64,000 bases of DNA. Source: Ornithinibacillus halotolerans (GTDB lineage: Bacteria; Bacillota; Bacilli; Bacillales; Amphibacillaceae). Shown in pieces: positions 50,032-58,623 of the stretch (within the stretch, counting starts at the first letter, position 1; every line of letters begins with the position of its first letter). A model generated the notes under the pieces. That model was not told where the DNA came from and did no database searches. It worked only from the letters and a program-made list of their open reading frames with translations. Location of the stretch: assembly GCF_014637405.1 (NCBI RefSeq), contig NZ_BMEY01000006.1, forward strand, positions 115,357 to 179,356, given 5' to 3'. The position numbers and the translations under genes were made by a program.

Positions 50032-50331
50032 ATGGCTGGACTAATCGTAACAATAATTATCCTAATCCCAGTATATATTATATTGATTTGGTCATATGTG
50101 GAACCAGAGGAAAGTATGTTATTTGGTGAGAGATGGATGTATCAGGAAGATCCGGAGTTCTCTACAAGGTCTATTCAATTTAGGAAGTTTACTTCGCTGA
50201 TGCTCATGATAGGTATTCCTCTTTTTATTATCGGGATTTTAATAGAGAAAATGATCTATTGGCTCGTTCCTGCCATATTTATTGTAGTTTTTGTGATTGG
50301 TGTACTGAAAATTCTAGCAGAGGATGATTAA
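50032..50331 (+). CDS. Small membrane protein of unknown function, 99 residues
   Basis: Three hydrophobic segments: residues ~3-22, ~61-78 and ~80-95. Between the first and second is a polar stretch of conserved-looking aromatics (FGERWMYQEDPEFSTRSI). AAGGAGCTGG precedes the ATG. It ends four bases before the adenylyltransferase gene, whose ribosome binding site lies in its last codons, so the two are probably co-translated. Confidence 0.75.
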   Translation: MAGLIVTIIILIPVYIILIWSYVEPEESMLFGERWMYQEDPEFSTRSIQFRKFTSLMLMIGIPLFIIGILIEKMIYWLVPAIFIVVFVIGVLKILAEDD

Positions 50332-50334
50332 CAT

Positions 50335-51207
50335 TTGCATTTACGAAGTGAACTAGAAATGATGAGTCTATTTAAGAAAATAGTCATGGATGATCCACGA
50401 ATTAGATTATCTGTATTAGAAGGTTCGAGGACAAATCGAAATATACCTAAAGATAATTTTCAAGATTATGATATATCATTTTTTGTAACGGATATGGATT
50501 CCCTTAAGGAAAATGAAACATGGTTAGAGTCCTTTGGAACAGTTATCTTTATGCAAAAACCTGAAGACATGGAATTATATGAACCAGAATTAGGAACTTG
50601 GTACAGTTATCTTATGTATTTGAGTGACGGTAATAAAGTTGACTTAACGTTAATTCCACTCGATGAAATAGATTCCTACTTTAAACAATCAGATGGTTTA
50701 GTGGAAGTGTTAATTGATAAGGACAATCGAGTTAAAGGAAAGACTGAAGCAACCGATGAAAAATACTGGGTCAAAATGCCAACCGAGCAGGAGTTTATCG
50801 ATTGTTGTAATGAGTTTTGGCATGTAACTGCCTATGTAGCTAAAGGATTGTACAGAAAAGAAATTCTTTTTGCATTAGACCATTTCAATGAGATTGTACG
50901 TCCAGAACTATTGCGCATGATTTCATGGGAGGTTGGCTGTAGAGAAGGATTTACATTTAGTTTAGGGAAGAACTATAAGTTTTTGGATAAGTATTTGGAA
51001 GAAGAGGATTTTAATAGAATTCTAGATACTTTTTCTCTGCAAGGATATGAAGAAACGTGGCGTTCACTGAAACTATGTTGCCAATTATTTATTTCGTATT
51101 CTAAAAAGGTAGCCCAAAAACTAGAATATTCGTATCCTAATTATGATGAAGTTATGACAGATTATATTACTCAAGTATATAGTAATTTATCAAAACAAGG
51201 AGATTAA
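50335..51207 (+). CDS. aadK: Aminoglycoside 6-adenylyltransferase, ANT(6)/AadK type
   Basis: A 290-residue nucleotidyltransferase. The N-terminal active site has LEGSRTNRNIP and DYDISFFVTD, with further acid in KVDLTLIPLD. The length and C-terminal block ISWEVGCREGFTFSLGKNYKFL (key residues WEVGCREGF and GKNYKFL) match AadK and ANT(6)-I streptomycin adenylyltransferases. The TTG start lies after GAGGATGATT. It is surrounded by ordinary chromosomal genes, with no insertion sequence or integrase, so it looks like a resident gene. The actual aminoglycoside range is unknown. Confidence 0.88.
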   Translation: MHLRSELEMMSLFKKIVMDDPRIRLSVLEGSRTNRNIPKDNFQDYDISFFVTDMDSLKENETWLESFGTVIFMQKPEDMELYEPELGTWYSYLMYLSDGNKVDLTLIPLDEIDSYFKQSDGLVEVLIDKDNRVKGKTEATDEKYWVKMPTEQEFIDCCNEFWHVTAYVAKGLYRKEILFALDHFNEIVRPELLRMISWEVGCREGFTFSLGKNYKFLDKYLEEEDFNRILDTFSLQGYEETWRSLKLCCQLFISYSKKVAQKLEYSYPNYDEVMTDYITQVYSNLSKQGD

Positions 51208-51211
51208 TCGT

Positions 51212-51679
51212 ATGGTTCGAAAGGCAGTTGGTGCAATTGTTTTTCAAGGGGATTGTTTTTTATTAGTGCATAAAGTGAAAATTAATGCAGGATCTACGAA
51301 GGAAGACATTATTGGTGAGTGGGATGTTGTAAAAGGTGGAGTAGAGGATTCGGATAAAGACTTGCAAAGTGCTGTATTACGAGAGTTGATAGAGGAGACT
51401 AGTTCAAGTGAGTTTCAAATAATAAAGCAATTACCAGAGAAGATTTGTTTTGATTTTCCAGAAGAGACTAGCAGGAAGATTGGTTTTAAACGTCAGGAAA
51501 CAACAATGTTTCTAGTAGAATTTTTTGGAGATAGGGAATCACTAAATCCAAATGATAATGAAATAGATAAAATTAGAATGCTAAATAAAGAGGAAGTAAT
51601 GGAAAAGCTCTCCCATGCAGATACAGTGGAGTATTTTAATAAGTACATATTTCATAGAGGGGGACAGTCCCCACTTTAA
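51212..51679 (+). CDS. Nudix hydrolase
   Basis: A 155-residue Nudix-fold protein with WDVVKGGVEDSDKDLQSAV leading into LRELIEETSS, the REUXEE core of the Nudix box. Five bases separate it from the adenylyltransferase gene. The last residues (RGGQSPL) and the stop are encoded by an arm of the dispersed dyad family, so the C-terminus has been altered by the repeat. Substrate unknown. Confidence 0.9.
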   Translation: MVRKAVGAIVFQGDCFLLVHKVKINAGSTKEDIIGEWDVVKGGVEDSDKDLQSAVLRELIEETSSSEFQIIKQLPEKICFDFPEETSRKIGFKRQETTMFLVEFFGDRESLNPNDNEIDKIRMLNKEEVMEKLSHADTVEYFNKYIFHRGGQSPL

Positions 51680-51708
51680 CACGTTAGTGTGGTGGGGGAC
51701 TGTCCCCT
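51659..51708. repeat. GGGGACAGTCCCC dyad, full-length copy
   Basis: GGGGACAGTCCCCACT pairs with GGTGGGGGACTGTCCCC around a loop that contains ACACGTTAGTGT as an extra arm. It includes the stop codon of the Nudix gene and stands before the convergent DsbA-like gene; a likely bidirectional terminator. Confidence 0.85.
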
Positions 51709-51715
51709 GAAAATG

Positions 51716-52636
51716 TTATTTCTTTGTATAGTATTTTTCTCCAAGTATTTCTTTTTCTTCATAATGCTCATGAGAAAGTTCTTTTTCTATGAAATTCGGA
51801 AGGTCAGATGGATCAACATCGTACATAACTTCGATTTCTTTTGCGAATAGAAGATTTTCTTTTTCTAACAAGTTTGATAGGGATGGCTGCTCTTTTACTT
51901 TTGGTTCATCCCCTAAGATTTGTGTTAACCCAGCAATATAATTCTCTAATGGACGACTACCAACAATTCGGACACCCTTTTGTTCTTCATTTACCATAAT
52001 AATTGTTGGGAATCCTCTTGCACCGAGGTTTCTTGTTAGGGCAAAGTCTTCCTGTAATAAATCATGACCTGACTGCTCATTCGCTTCCTTTACGATTGCT
52101 TCTCCGTCAAGACCAAGTCCATTGACAATTTCTACTAGGACAGAATCTTCCCCGATATTTTGGTTAAAGGCGAATAACTCTTCACGGGCACGACGTAGGT
52201 ATTCAAATGCTTTTTCTTCCCCATGATATTTTTGAACGATTTTAAATACACGTGATGGAGGGAATGATGACTGAACTGGATTGTCAATCATCAATGATCC
52301 ATCAATTGGCATACGGTAATGTTCACCAACTTCTCTCCAGTGACCAGCAACATCCGCTGGTTTAAAGATTCCATTAGCAGGATCAATTGGGCCATCATGC
52401 CATTTTTCTAATAAGCCTCCCATTACCGTATGGACATTGAAATAATGTCCGTATTGTTCAATAAAACGGCGCAGGGATGGTTCGATTGCCCAGCAATGAG
52501 AACAAATTGGATCCGTTACATAATATAAATCAATTGTTTTTGTTGGGTTGTTAAAATCAACAATTTCCATTTCTTCGTCTCCTGCTTCTCCGCAAATGCC
52601 AGTTTCTAAGTCACAAACCATATTTTTGTTTGTCAT
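51716..52636 (-). CDS. DsbA family thiol-disulfide oxidoreductase (FrnE/SpxH-like)
   Basis: A 306-residue cytoplasmic protein with a thioredoxin fold and inserted helical domain. The redox site is DPICSHCWAIEP (CxxC), and the cis-Pro strand is ARGFPTIIMV. Overall it resembles FrnE-type proteins and SpxH/YjbH, the ClpXP adaptor for Spx. It lacks a signal peptide. The chosen ATG overlaps the stop of the upstream flavin reductase gene by four bases, so the pair is translationally coupled and may act in thiol or electrophile stress. Confidence 0.88.
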   Translation of the reverse strand: MTNKNMVCDLETGICGEAGDEEMEIVDFNNPTKTIDLYYVTDPICSHCWAIEPSLRRFIEQYGHYFNVHTVMGGLLEKWHDGPIDPANGIFKPADVAGHWREVGEHYRMPIDGSLMIDNPVQSSFPPSRVFKIVQKYHGEEKAFEYLRRAREELFAFNQNIGEDSVLVEIVNGLGLDGEAIVKEANEQSGHDLLQEDFALTRNLGARGFPTIIMVNEEQKGVRIVGSRPLENYIAGLTQILGDEPKVKEQPSLSNLLEKENLLFAKEIEVMYDVDPSDLPNFIEKELSHEHYEEKEILGEKYYTKK

Positions 52637-53211
52637 ACCAATACTTCCTCCTTTACACGTAGTGTCTTTAATGCAGTTGACCAATCAATTACTTCATCTA
52701 AAAGTTTTCCGACAGTGTCCTCATGGAACGGTGCTGGATTAAATTTGCTCATTTCTTCAAAATCTGTGAATAAGCTCATTCCAACATGTGTTCCAACGGT
52801 TGCAACTTTTGGTACAGAAAGGATTAACCGTAATTCGTTTGCAGCAGATACACCAAGTGTAGAACCATAACTGACGATTCCTGCTGCTTTATTATTCCAT
52901 TCTTGATATAGATAATCGATAGCATCCTTTAATCCTGATGTAATCCCTTTATTGTACTCTGCTAATACAAAAACAAATCCATCTAGTGAGTCTATTTTTT
53001 CTGACCATGGTTTTGCTTCAGGTGTTTGGTAATCTTTTGTAAAAACTGCTGGAACTGATTCATTGTATCTTGGTAAGTTGTAATCTTTAATGTCCACTAA
53101 CTCAAATTGAGCATCTGTACGTTTGTCTGCAATTCCTTTCACCCATTCTGCAACTTGCTTGTTTACTCTCGAATCTCTTGTACTCCCTGTAATGATACCG
53201 ATCTTTAACAT
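52633..53211 (-). CDS. NADPH-dependent FMN reductase
   Basis: A 192-residue flavodoxin-like reductase. GIITGSTRDSRVNKQVAEWV is the FMN-phosphate loop, and FVLAEYNKGITSGLKDAIDYL is the second flavin-binding block. Relatives reduce FMN, azo dyes or quinones with NADPH. It is the first gene of a two-gene operon with the DsbA-like protein, divergent from the TetR regulator. AGGAGGAA precedes the ATG. Confidence 0.92.
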   Translation of the reverse strand: MLKIGIITGSTRDSRVNKQVAEWVKGIADKRTDAQFELVDIKDYNLPRYNESVPAVFTKDYQTPEAKPWSEKIDSLDGFVFVLAEYNKGITSGLKDAIDYLYQEWNNKAAGIVSYGSTLGVSAANELRLILSVPKVATVGTHVGMSLFTDFEEMSKFNPAPFHEDTVGKLLDEVIDWSTALKTLRVKEEVLV

Positions 53212-53348
53212 TGAAATTCCTCCTAATAGTTTTTTATTTGATAGTGCTACTTGGAAGTCTTTAAATTTGAAATATTAAGCCTTCCGTTTGCTTCTAAATT
53301 TAGTTTATAAGATAATAAAATCAATGAACACCAATAGAACGGCAGAAA

Positions 53349-53364
53349 TGTTGGATATCCAACA
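53349..53364. promoter_or_regulatory. 16-bp palindromic operator, probable TetR site
   Basis: TGTTGGATATCCAACA is a perfect palindrome in the divergent gap between the reductase and the TetR gene, about 40 bases before the latter. It is the likely binding site of that TetR protein. Confidence 0.65.
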
Positions 53365-53403
53365 CATGATAAAAATTGTTGAAAAAGTAGGGGGCTTTAT
53401 ACA

Positions 53404-53946
53404 TTGACGGAAACAAAAACAGATCCTCGGATTTTAAGGACAAGAAAATTAATTATGGATTCATTTATTGATTTATCTAGTAAAAAGGAATTTAAAGATA
53501 TTACAATTAAAGATATTACGACAGAGGCAATGATTAACCGAGCGACTTTTTATTATCATTTTGAGGATATTTATGATCTATTAGATAAAGCATTAACAGA
53601 GGTGTTATTCGTTAATTTAAATTTTGAAGATTATAAGGATAGTGACTTTGATGAGGATACTTTCGTTCGGATTTTTACAGCGATTACCGATTTCCAAACT
53701 TCCTTATCTAACCGATGTCATCGTGGCTACGAGGATACAATTGCTCGGATAATTCGTGATCAGTTAGAAGTTATTCTCTATAGTATATTAAAGAGAAAAC
53801 ATCCTAGCGATGCAGACGAAGGGTTGAAATTATCTGCAACCATGTTAAGTTGGGGCTTATACGGAGCATCGGTGGAGTGGAGGAGAAGTAGCAATACGGT
53901 ATCTCCCGAAGAGTTTATCAAAACGGTAACTCCGTATTTGGATTAG
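53404..53946 (+). CDS. TetR/AcrR family transcriptional regulator
   Basis: A 180-residue regulator. The N-terminal helix-turn-helix reads ITIKDITTEAMINRATFYYHF, in the usual TetR pattern (key residues IKDIT, NRATFYYHF). The C-terminal ligand domain is helical. A TTG start after GTAGGGGG is the only reasonable one. It is divergent from the FMN reductase/DsbA operon and probably represses it through the palindrome between them. Effector unknown, perhaps an electrophile or quinone. Confidence 0.92.
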   Translation: MTETKTDPRILRTRKLIMDSFIDLSSKKEFKDITIKDITTEAMINRATFYYHFEDIYDLLDKALTEVLFVNLNFEDYKDSDFDEDTFVRIFTAITDFQTSLSNRCHRGYEDTIARIIRDQLEVILYSILKRKHPSDADEGLKLSATMLSWGLYGASVEWRRSSNTVSPEEFIKTVTPYLD

Positions 53947-53954
53947 AGTAAATG

Positions 53955-53999
53955 AAAAGAGTGCTCTGATTTTCTGAGGCGAATCAAAGCACTCTTTTT
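53955..53999. terminator. Rho-independent terminator of tetR
   Basis: AAAAGAGTGCT pairs with AGCACTCTTTTT, with an inner GATT/AATC arm. Confidence 0.9.
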
Positions 54000-54003
54000 C
54001 ATA

Positions 54004-54144
54004 TTATAAATTTTCTGTATCAATTCTAGGATAACTTGGATGATAGAGTGCAGATACACGAGCATTTTCATTGTGACGATCATCATTAGAGGTATCTTGT
54101 GCTTTTTTCTTTTTCCTACTAGTTAATCTATCTTTTTTAGTCAT
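54004..54144 (-). CDS. 46-residue basic small protein
   Basis: A short gene with a clear ribosome binding site (AGGAGGTG, five bases before the ATG). The product starts MTKKDRLTSRKKKKAQD, strongly basic, and continues with a polar part containing NENARVSALYHPSYPRID. No membrane segment. It looks like a nucleic-acid-associated or ribosome-associated small protein, but I know no family. Its stop lies within the tetR terminator region, which probably serves both genes. Confidence 0.68.
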   Translation of the reverse strand: MTKKDRLTSRKKKKAQDTSNDDRHNENARVSALYHPSYPRIDTENL

Positions 54145-54204
54145 ATTGCACCTCCTAATTATAGTATGGTGCAATAACTTCTTTTTTATAGGATGGTCAT
54201 AATA

Positions 54205-55371
54205 TTATTCTGAGCCCATTAATTCCTTCAGTCGATTGTATGCTTCTGCATTTTCCGATAGTGCTTCGTCTGATTCAATGGCTGGGATAATATAATCCAG
54301 CAACGCGCCAAGTGAATAGTATTCAGAAGTTTGCACGATAATTAATCTTTCTTCAGGAACAACATAAATATATTGATTCCGTGCCCCCATTGCAGAATAG
54401 GTATCTATTCCACCATAATCGGATTCTGTTGCCGTCCAAAATAGATAACCGTAACCTTGAGAATCTTCACCCGTATGTCTCGTTGTAGATGTTTTTACCC
54501 ATTCCTCCGGGATAATTTGTTCACCATCCCACTTTCCATTGTGTAGATACAAGTATCCAAATCGTGCCATGTCCCTCGGTACCATATGAGCATTTGTACC
54601 GCCATTAGTGATTCCTTCATTTGTACTTTGAAACTCTAAGCTTGTTATCCCAATTTTTTTAAAGATTTTTTCGTGCCCATATTCAGATAGTGTCTTTCCA
54701 GTTGCATTTTCGATGATTGCTGCTAACACAACAGCTGCACCAGTATCGTAGTTGAAATTTCCAACTTGTTCTTTAATGATTGGCTGGTCTAAGTAATATT
54801 GGAGTTGGTTTTCGCTGTTCTCCCATTCGTAGAAAACCTGTGGTCCTTGTTCCCATTCTGGCCAATCAATTCCGTTTGTCATTGTCAATAGCTGTTCAAT
54901 CGTCATGTTTTCTTTTTCCTTACTCATATTTTCAAATGTCATGTCAGGGAAATAATCTAACACCAGGTCATCAAGTTTAACGATCCCTTCCTCAATGGCC
55001 ACTCCAGTTATGGCACCCGTGAGACTTTTCGTAACGGAAAAAGTGTTATGTGGATATGTTTCGTTGTATGGCCAGCCATATTTCTCTGCAATTATATGGC
55101 CATTTCGTATGATTAGTAACCCATGTAAGTCATTAGGGTTATTATTTTCTACATACTCAAACATCTCAACTAACTTTTCACTACTTACTCCTTGTTCCTC
55201 TGGGCTAGATACTGGTCATTCCTCGGTTGGCCAGCTAATCACTTTATCCTCATCTTTTGTTTGTTGTTCACCTGTTATATTATCTTTGGATACTTCGCTC
55301 TCAGATGTATCAGTACATGCTGTTAAGAACATGGATAATACCAATACGAGGACCAAATAGAGATTTTTCAC
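54205..55371 (-). pseudogene. Serine hydrolase (beta-lactamase family) lipoprotein interrupted by in-frame TGA
   Basis: Read through, this is a 388-residue lipoprotein of the class C beta-lactamase/penicillin-binding family. A GTG start after AAAGGGG opens a signal peptide with lipobox LTAC and a polar linker; after 51 codons an in-frame TGA lies at 55216-55218. The frame then continues without shift into SSPEEQGVSSEKL, the usual beginning of the hydrolase domain, with SVTKS (Ser-x-x-Lys), YDTG and late NQYIYVVP motifs. TGG (Trp) would restore it. The catalytic part could be re-initiated from an internal start, but would be unanchored. A sequencing error is possible. Confidence 0.8.
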
Positions 55372-55627
55372 TTATAAACGCCCCTTTATTAATGTTACAA
55401 TTGTGTTACAATGAGTTTAAGCAATATTCAAAATACTTACAACCGTTTATAGTGAAATCAGGAATAAAGAACTATATAGCTAGTCTCTGATGTTAGGGAA
55501 AGTACTACCTCTCAAAAAGTATATTAAATGCGCAAAATCTAGTTCTTTTATCCTTTTTCCTTCTTTTCTCATGACAATGTTCCACTCATTTGTTATGGTA
55601 TAGTTGTGCAATTGAATAAGAAATATC

Positions 55628-55727
55628 ACTACTAGGGGTGCCCAAAAACGTGGGCTGAGAGGAAAGCACGTTAGCTTTCTGACTCTTATGGACCTGATCT
55701 GGTTAATACCAGCGGAGGGAAGTAGTC
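55628..55727 (+). promoter_or_regulatory. TPP riboswitch (THI element)
   Basis: The thi-box blocks occur in order: ACTAGGGGTGCCC, GTGGGCTGAGA, a variable stem, then GGACCTGATCTGGTTAATAC and CAGCGGAGGGAAGTAGT. The pairing of P1 (ACTACT with AGTAGT) is visible. A terminator follows 35 bases later. Thiamine pyrophosphate would stop transcription of the thi operon. Confidence 0.97.
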
Positions 55728-55761
55728 AGACGAAACATGTCTAATCTATTTCAGCTTAACA

Positions 55762-55795
55762 AGCCAGGTCCTGTAATTTAGGATCTGGCTTTTTT
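55762..55795 (+). terminator. TPP riboswitch terminator
   Basis: AGCCAGGTCCT pairs with AGGATCTGGCT (one G-T pair) and is followed by TTTTT. Confidence 0.92.
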
Positions 55796-55821
55796 GGTCC
55801 CTAAAAATTGGAGGGGAAGGA

Positions 55822-56322
55822 ATGAATCGAACACGTTTATTAACAACAATGGCCATTTTTATCGCAATTGGAACATTAGGTGCACAGCTATTGTGGTTTC
55901 CAGCAGGGATTGCAAAAGCCTATCCAGTTCAACATGCGGTTAATGTCATGGCAGCTGTGACCCTTGGACCGGGACCAGCAGTTACTGTAGCTTTTATGAT
56001 TGGTTTGCTTCGTAACATGCTTGGTTTAGGAACATTGTTAGCATTTCCAGGAGGAATGATTGGTGCATTACTCGCAGGTTTACTTTACCAAAAGTTTAAG
56101 AAGAATGGGGTTGCTGTCCTTGGAGAAGCAATTGGTACCGGAGTAGTTGGATCTTTCGTGGCAGTGCCTTTTGCTCTTCTGCTTATGGGGAGTTCAGTTG
56201 GAGCGCTAGCTTTTCTACCGTCGTTTCTTGTGAGTAGTATTTCTGGTGGAATGATTGGATGGTTTGTTTTATCACGTATCGGAGAAGGAAAAATTATGCA
56301 AACTTCTAAAGGGGGACTTTAA
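55822..56322 (+). CDS. thiW: ThiW, S component of an ECF thiamine-precursor transporter
   Basis: A 166-residue membrane protein with five or six helices. The block LAFPGGMIGALLAGLLYQ is diagnostic for ThiW, thought to bind a thiazole precursor and couple to the shared ECF energising module encoded elsewhere. It is the first gene of thiW-thiD-thiM-thiE and directly follows the TPP riboswitch. Its end lies one base before the thiD start. Confidence 0.93.
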   Translation: MNRTRLLTTMAIFIAIGTLGAQLLWFPAGIAKAYPVQHAVNVMAAVTLGPGPAVTVAFMIGLLRNMLGLGTLLAFPGGMIGALLAGLLYQKFKKNGVAVLGEAIGTGVVGSFVAVPFALLLMGSSVGALAFLPSFLVSSISGGMIGWFVLSRIGEGKIMQTSKGGL

Positions 56323-56323
56323 A

Positions 56324-57169
56324 GTGGATACATACAATAGCTTCGATTCAAATAAGGTATTTACTCAAAAAAATATTTGCTGTGCATTAACGATTGCGGG
56401 AACCGATCCAAGTGGTGGGGCGGGAATACATGCTGATCTAAAAACGTTCCAAGAACTAAAGGTGTATGGAATGTCCGTCATTACTTCGGTTGTTGCACAA
56501 AATACAACTGGTGTGCAGGATGTTCACCACTTGCCAATTGATTTCGTGTCACAGCAATTTGATTCAGTACTTACTGATATACCTGTCCATGCATTCAAAA
56601 CAGGTATGATTGCCACTGTGGAAATGATGAAAGTGATTAAAGAAAAAGTGGAAAATCTTCATATCCCATATGTACTGGATCCTGTAATGGTTGCAACTAG
56701 TGGAGATGCATTAATTGATAAGGAAGCCCGCAACTATTTACGTGAGCATCTCCTACCTTTAACTACCCTTGTAACGCCGAATATTCCAGAGGCTGAATTC
56801 ATCACGGGAAAGTCTATTGAAACGATAGAGGATATGGAAGATGTAGCAAAAGTAATTGTGCATCAATATGGAGCTGGAGCAGCTCTTGTAAAGGGAGGGC
56901 ATTTAACTGGAGATGCTATTGATATTCTTTACGATGGAGAGGACATGTACACCTACACTGCTGAGCGTATTCATACGAAAAATACGCATGGAACAGGATG
57001 CACCTATTCAGCTGCAATTACTTCCTATTTAGGTCAGGGAGTTCCTCTTCCTGAAGCAGTTGATAAATCCAAGCAGTTTATTACGAATGCCATCAAACAT
57101 GCCTTTCCATTAGGCAGCGGGAATGGTCCGACTAATCATTTTGCAGCTAGGATGGAGGCCGTCAAATAA
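56324..57169 (+). CDS. thiD: Hydroxymethylpyrimidine/phosphomethylpyrimidine kinase ThiD
   Basis: A 281-residue ribokinase-fold kinase that phosphorylates HMP twice for thiamine synthesis. Landmarks are ALTIAGTDPSGGAGI, YVLDPVMVATSG and the anion hole/catalytic Asp block HTKNTHGTGCTYSAAI. A GTG eight bases after GGGGG is chosen; longer frames run back into thiW. It overlaps thiM by one base. Confidence 0.95.
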   Translation: MDTYNSFDSNKVFTQKNICCALTIAGTDPSGGAGIHADLKTFQELKVYGMSVITSVVAQNTTGVQDVHHLPIDFVSQQFDSVLTDIPVHAFKTGMIATVEMMKVIKEKVENLHIPYVLDPVMVATSGDALIDKEARNYLREHLLPLTTLVTPNIPEAEFITGKSIETIEDMEDVAKVIVHQYGAGAALVKGGHLTGDAIDILYDGEDMYTYTAERIHTKNTHGTGCTYSAAITSYLGQGVPLPEAVDKSKQFITNAIKHAFPLGSGNGPTNHFAARMEAVK

Positions 57170-57948
57170 TGGATGCTTCTATTATCAAAAAGGTAAGAAG
57201 GGCACAACCTCTCATTCATCATTTAACGAATCAAGTTGTCATGAACTTTACTGCAAATGGACTTCTAGCCTTTGGGGGCTCACCTATCATGGCAAAAGCG
57301 AAAGAAGAAGCAGAAGACATAGGAAAAATCGTTGATGGTGTATTAATAAATATAGGGACTGTTATGCCACAAGATGTTCAATCTATGATTCTAGCAGGAA
57401 AAACTGCTAATGAACGCGATATCCCGGTTGTTTTTGATCCCGTAGGTGTTAAAGCATCTTCATTTCGAAATGAAGTTGCAAAGGAAATATTACAAGTGGT
57501 TCGACCAACGATAATAAAAGGAAATGCTAGTGAACTGGCCTATTTAGCTAACATACCTTGGGAGTCGAAAGGGGTAGATTCAGTTGGCACTGGGGATGTT
57601 GAAGAGGTAGCGATAAAGATTGCACAAATCTATGAAACTACTGTTGTTTTGACAGGAGAAACAGATGTTATTTGCACTGGAGAGGAATTAATCCATAATA
57701 TGCTAGGTCATGAACTATTAACTAGAATGACCGGTGCAGGCTGTCTGTTAGGTTCTATTATAACAGCCTGCTTAACAACAAATGATCCAACAGAACTTCA
57801 GGCAAAAACCGCAGTATCCTTTTATGGCTTAGCAGCACAATATGCAGCGACTAGACAAAATGTAACTGGACCTGGAACATTTATTCCACAATTTATAGAT
57901 GCTTTATCGATGGAAGTTGAAGCATTAAGGGGAGGTAATTATGCATAA
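57169..57948 (+). CDS. thiM: Hydroxyethylthiazole kinase ThiM
   Basis: A 259-residue thiazole-salvage kinase. Landmarks include HHLTNQVVMNFTANGLLAFG, VVFDPVGVKAS and the catalytic RMTGAGCLLGSII. It converts HET to HET-P, which ThiE joins with HMP-PP. The start overlaps thiD (TAATG) and its end overlaps thiE by eight bases. Confidence 0.95.
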   Translation: MDASIIKKVRRAQPLIHHLTNQVVMNFTANGLLAFGGSPIMAKAKEEAEDIGKIVDGVLINIGTVMPQDVQSMILAGKTANERDIPVVFDPVGVKASSFRNEVAKEILQVVRPTIIKGNASELAYLANIPWESKGVDSVGTGDVEEVAIKIAQIYETTVVLTGETDVICTGEELIHNMLGHELLTRMTGAGCLLGSIITACLTTNDPTELQAKTAVSFYGLAAQYAATRQNVTGPGTFIPQFIDALSMEVEALRGGNYA

Positions 57949-58567
57949 AGCGATGCTAGCAAAAAAACTACGAAAATATTTTGTTATGGGTTCACAAAAC
58001 TGTTCCCTAGACCCTGTGGAAACTCTGAAACTAGCGGTAGAGGCAGGGATTACCGCTTTCCAGTTTCGGGAAAAAGGAGTAGGATCCTTAACCGGAGAAA
58101 AGAAGTTGGAGCTAGGTAAAAAGCTTAGAGAGATATGCTTGGAGCATAATGTATTGTTTATTATTAATGATGATGTGGATTTAGTAAAACCGTTAGAAGC
58201 GGATGGTATTCATGTTGGGCAAGAGGATGTATCTGTTAATGATTTGCGAAAATTAATGCCAGAGAAAATTATCGGTCTTTCTGTTTCTAATCGGTTTGAA
58301 TTAGAGCAAAGCCCTATCCATTTAGTAGATTATGTAGGAGCAGGTCCAATCTTTTCAACAACTACTAAATCTGATGCCAAAGCACCTGTAGGTATAGAGT
58401 GGATAAAAGCAATACGTAACGAGTATCCCTCAATTCCGCTAGTTGGTATAGGGGGGATTAATACAACAAATGCTGGACAAGTGATGTCAGCAGGGGCAGA
58501 TGGGGTAGCTGTTATATCCGCCATAACGAAGGCAGAAAATATTGAGAAAGCAGTGAAGAATTTATAG
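57941..58567 (+). CDS. thiE: Thiamine phosphate synthase ThiE
   Basis: A 208-residue TIM-barrel enzyme that joins HMP-PP and HET-P. Key stretches are FQFREKGVG, NDDVDLV, GIHVGQEDV, YVGAGPIFSTTTK and VGIGGINTTNAGQVMSAGA. GGAGGTAATT precedes the ATG. Last gene of the thi operon. The operon is a salvage set (no thiC, thiG, thiS here), ending at a dyad repeat. Confidence 0.96.
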   Translation: MHKAMLAKKLRKYFVMGSQNCSLDPVETLKLAVEAGITAFQFREKGVGSLTGEKKLELGKKLREICLEHNVLFIINDDVDLVKPLEADGIHVGQEDVSVNDLRKLMPEKIIGLSVSNRFELEQSPIHLVDYVGAGPIFSTTTKSDAKAPVGIEWIKAIRNEYPSIPLVGIGGINTTNAGQVMSAGADGVAVISAITKAENIEKAVKNL

Positions 58568-58571
58568 TAAT

Positions 58572-58618
58572 GGGGGGACAGTCCCTCTGTGAATAAAATC
58601 ACAGAGGGACTGTTCCCC
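58572..58618. repeat. GGGGACAGTCCC dyad, full-length copy after thiE
   Basis: GGGGACAGTCCCTCTGTG pairs with CACAGAGGGACTGTTCCCC (one mismatch) around an 8-base loop, between convergent thiE and the S41 peptidase gene; a likely terminator for both. Confidence 0.85.
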
Positions 58619-58623
58619 TACCA

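Noticed and set aside
50335-51207. Acquired resistance cassette around the ANT(6)-type gene
   Set aside because: No insertion sequence, integrase or composition shift is seen; the gene fits a resident aadK-like locus co-oriented with local genes.
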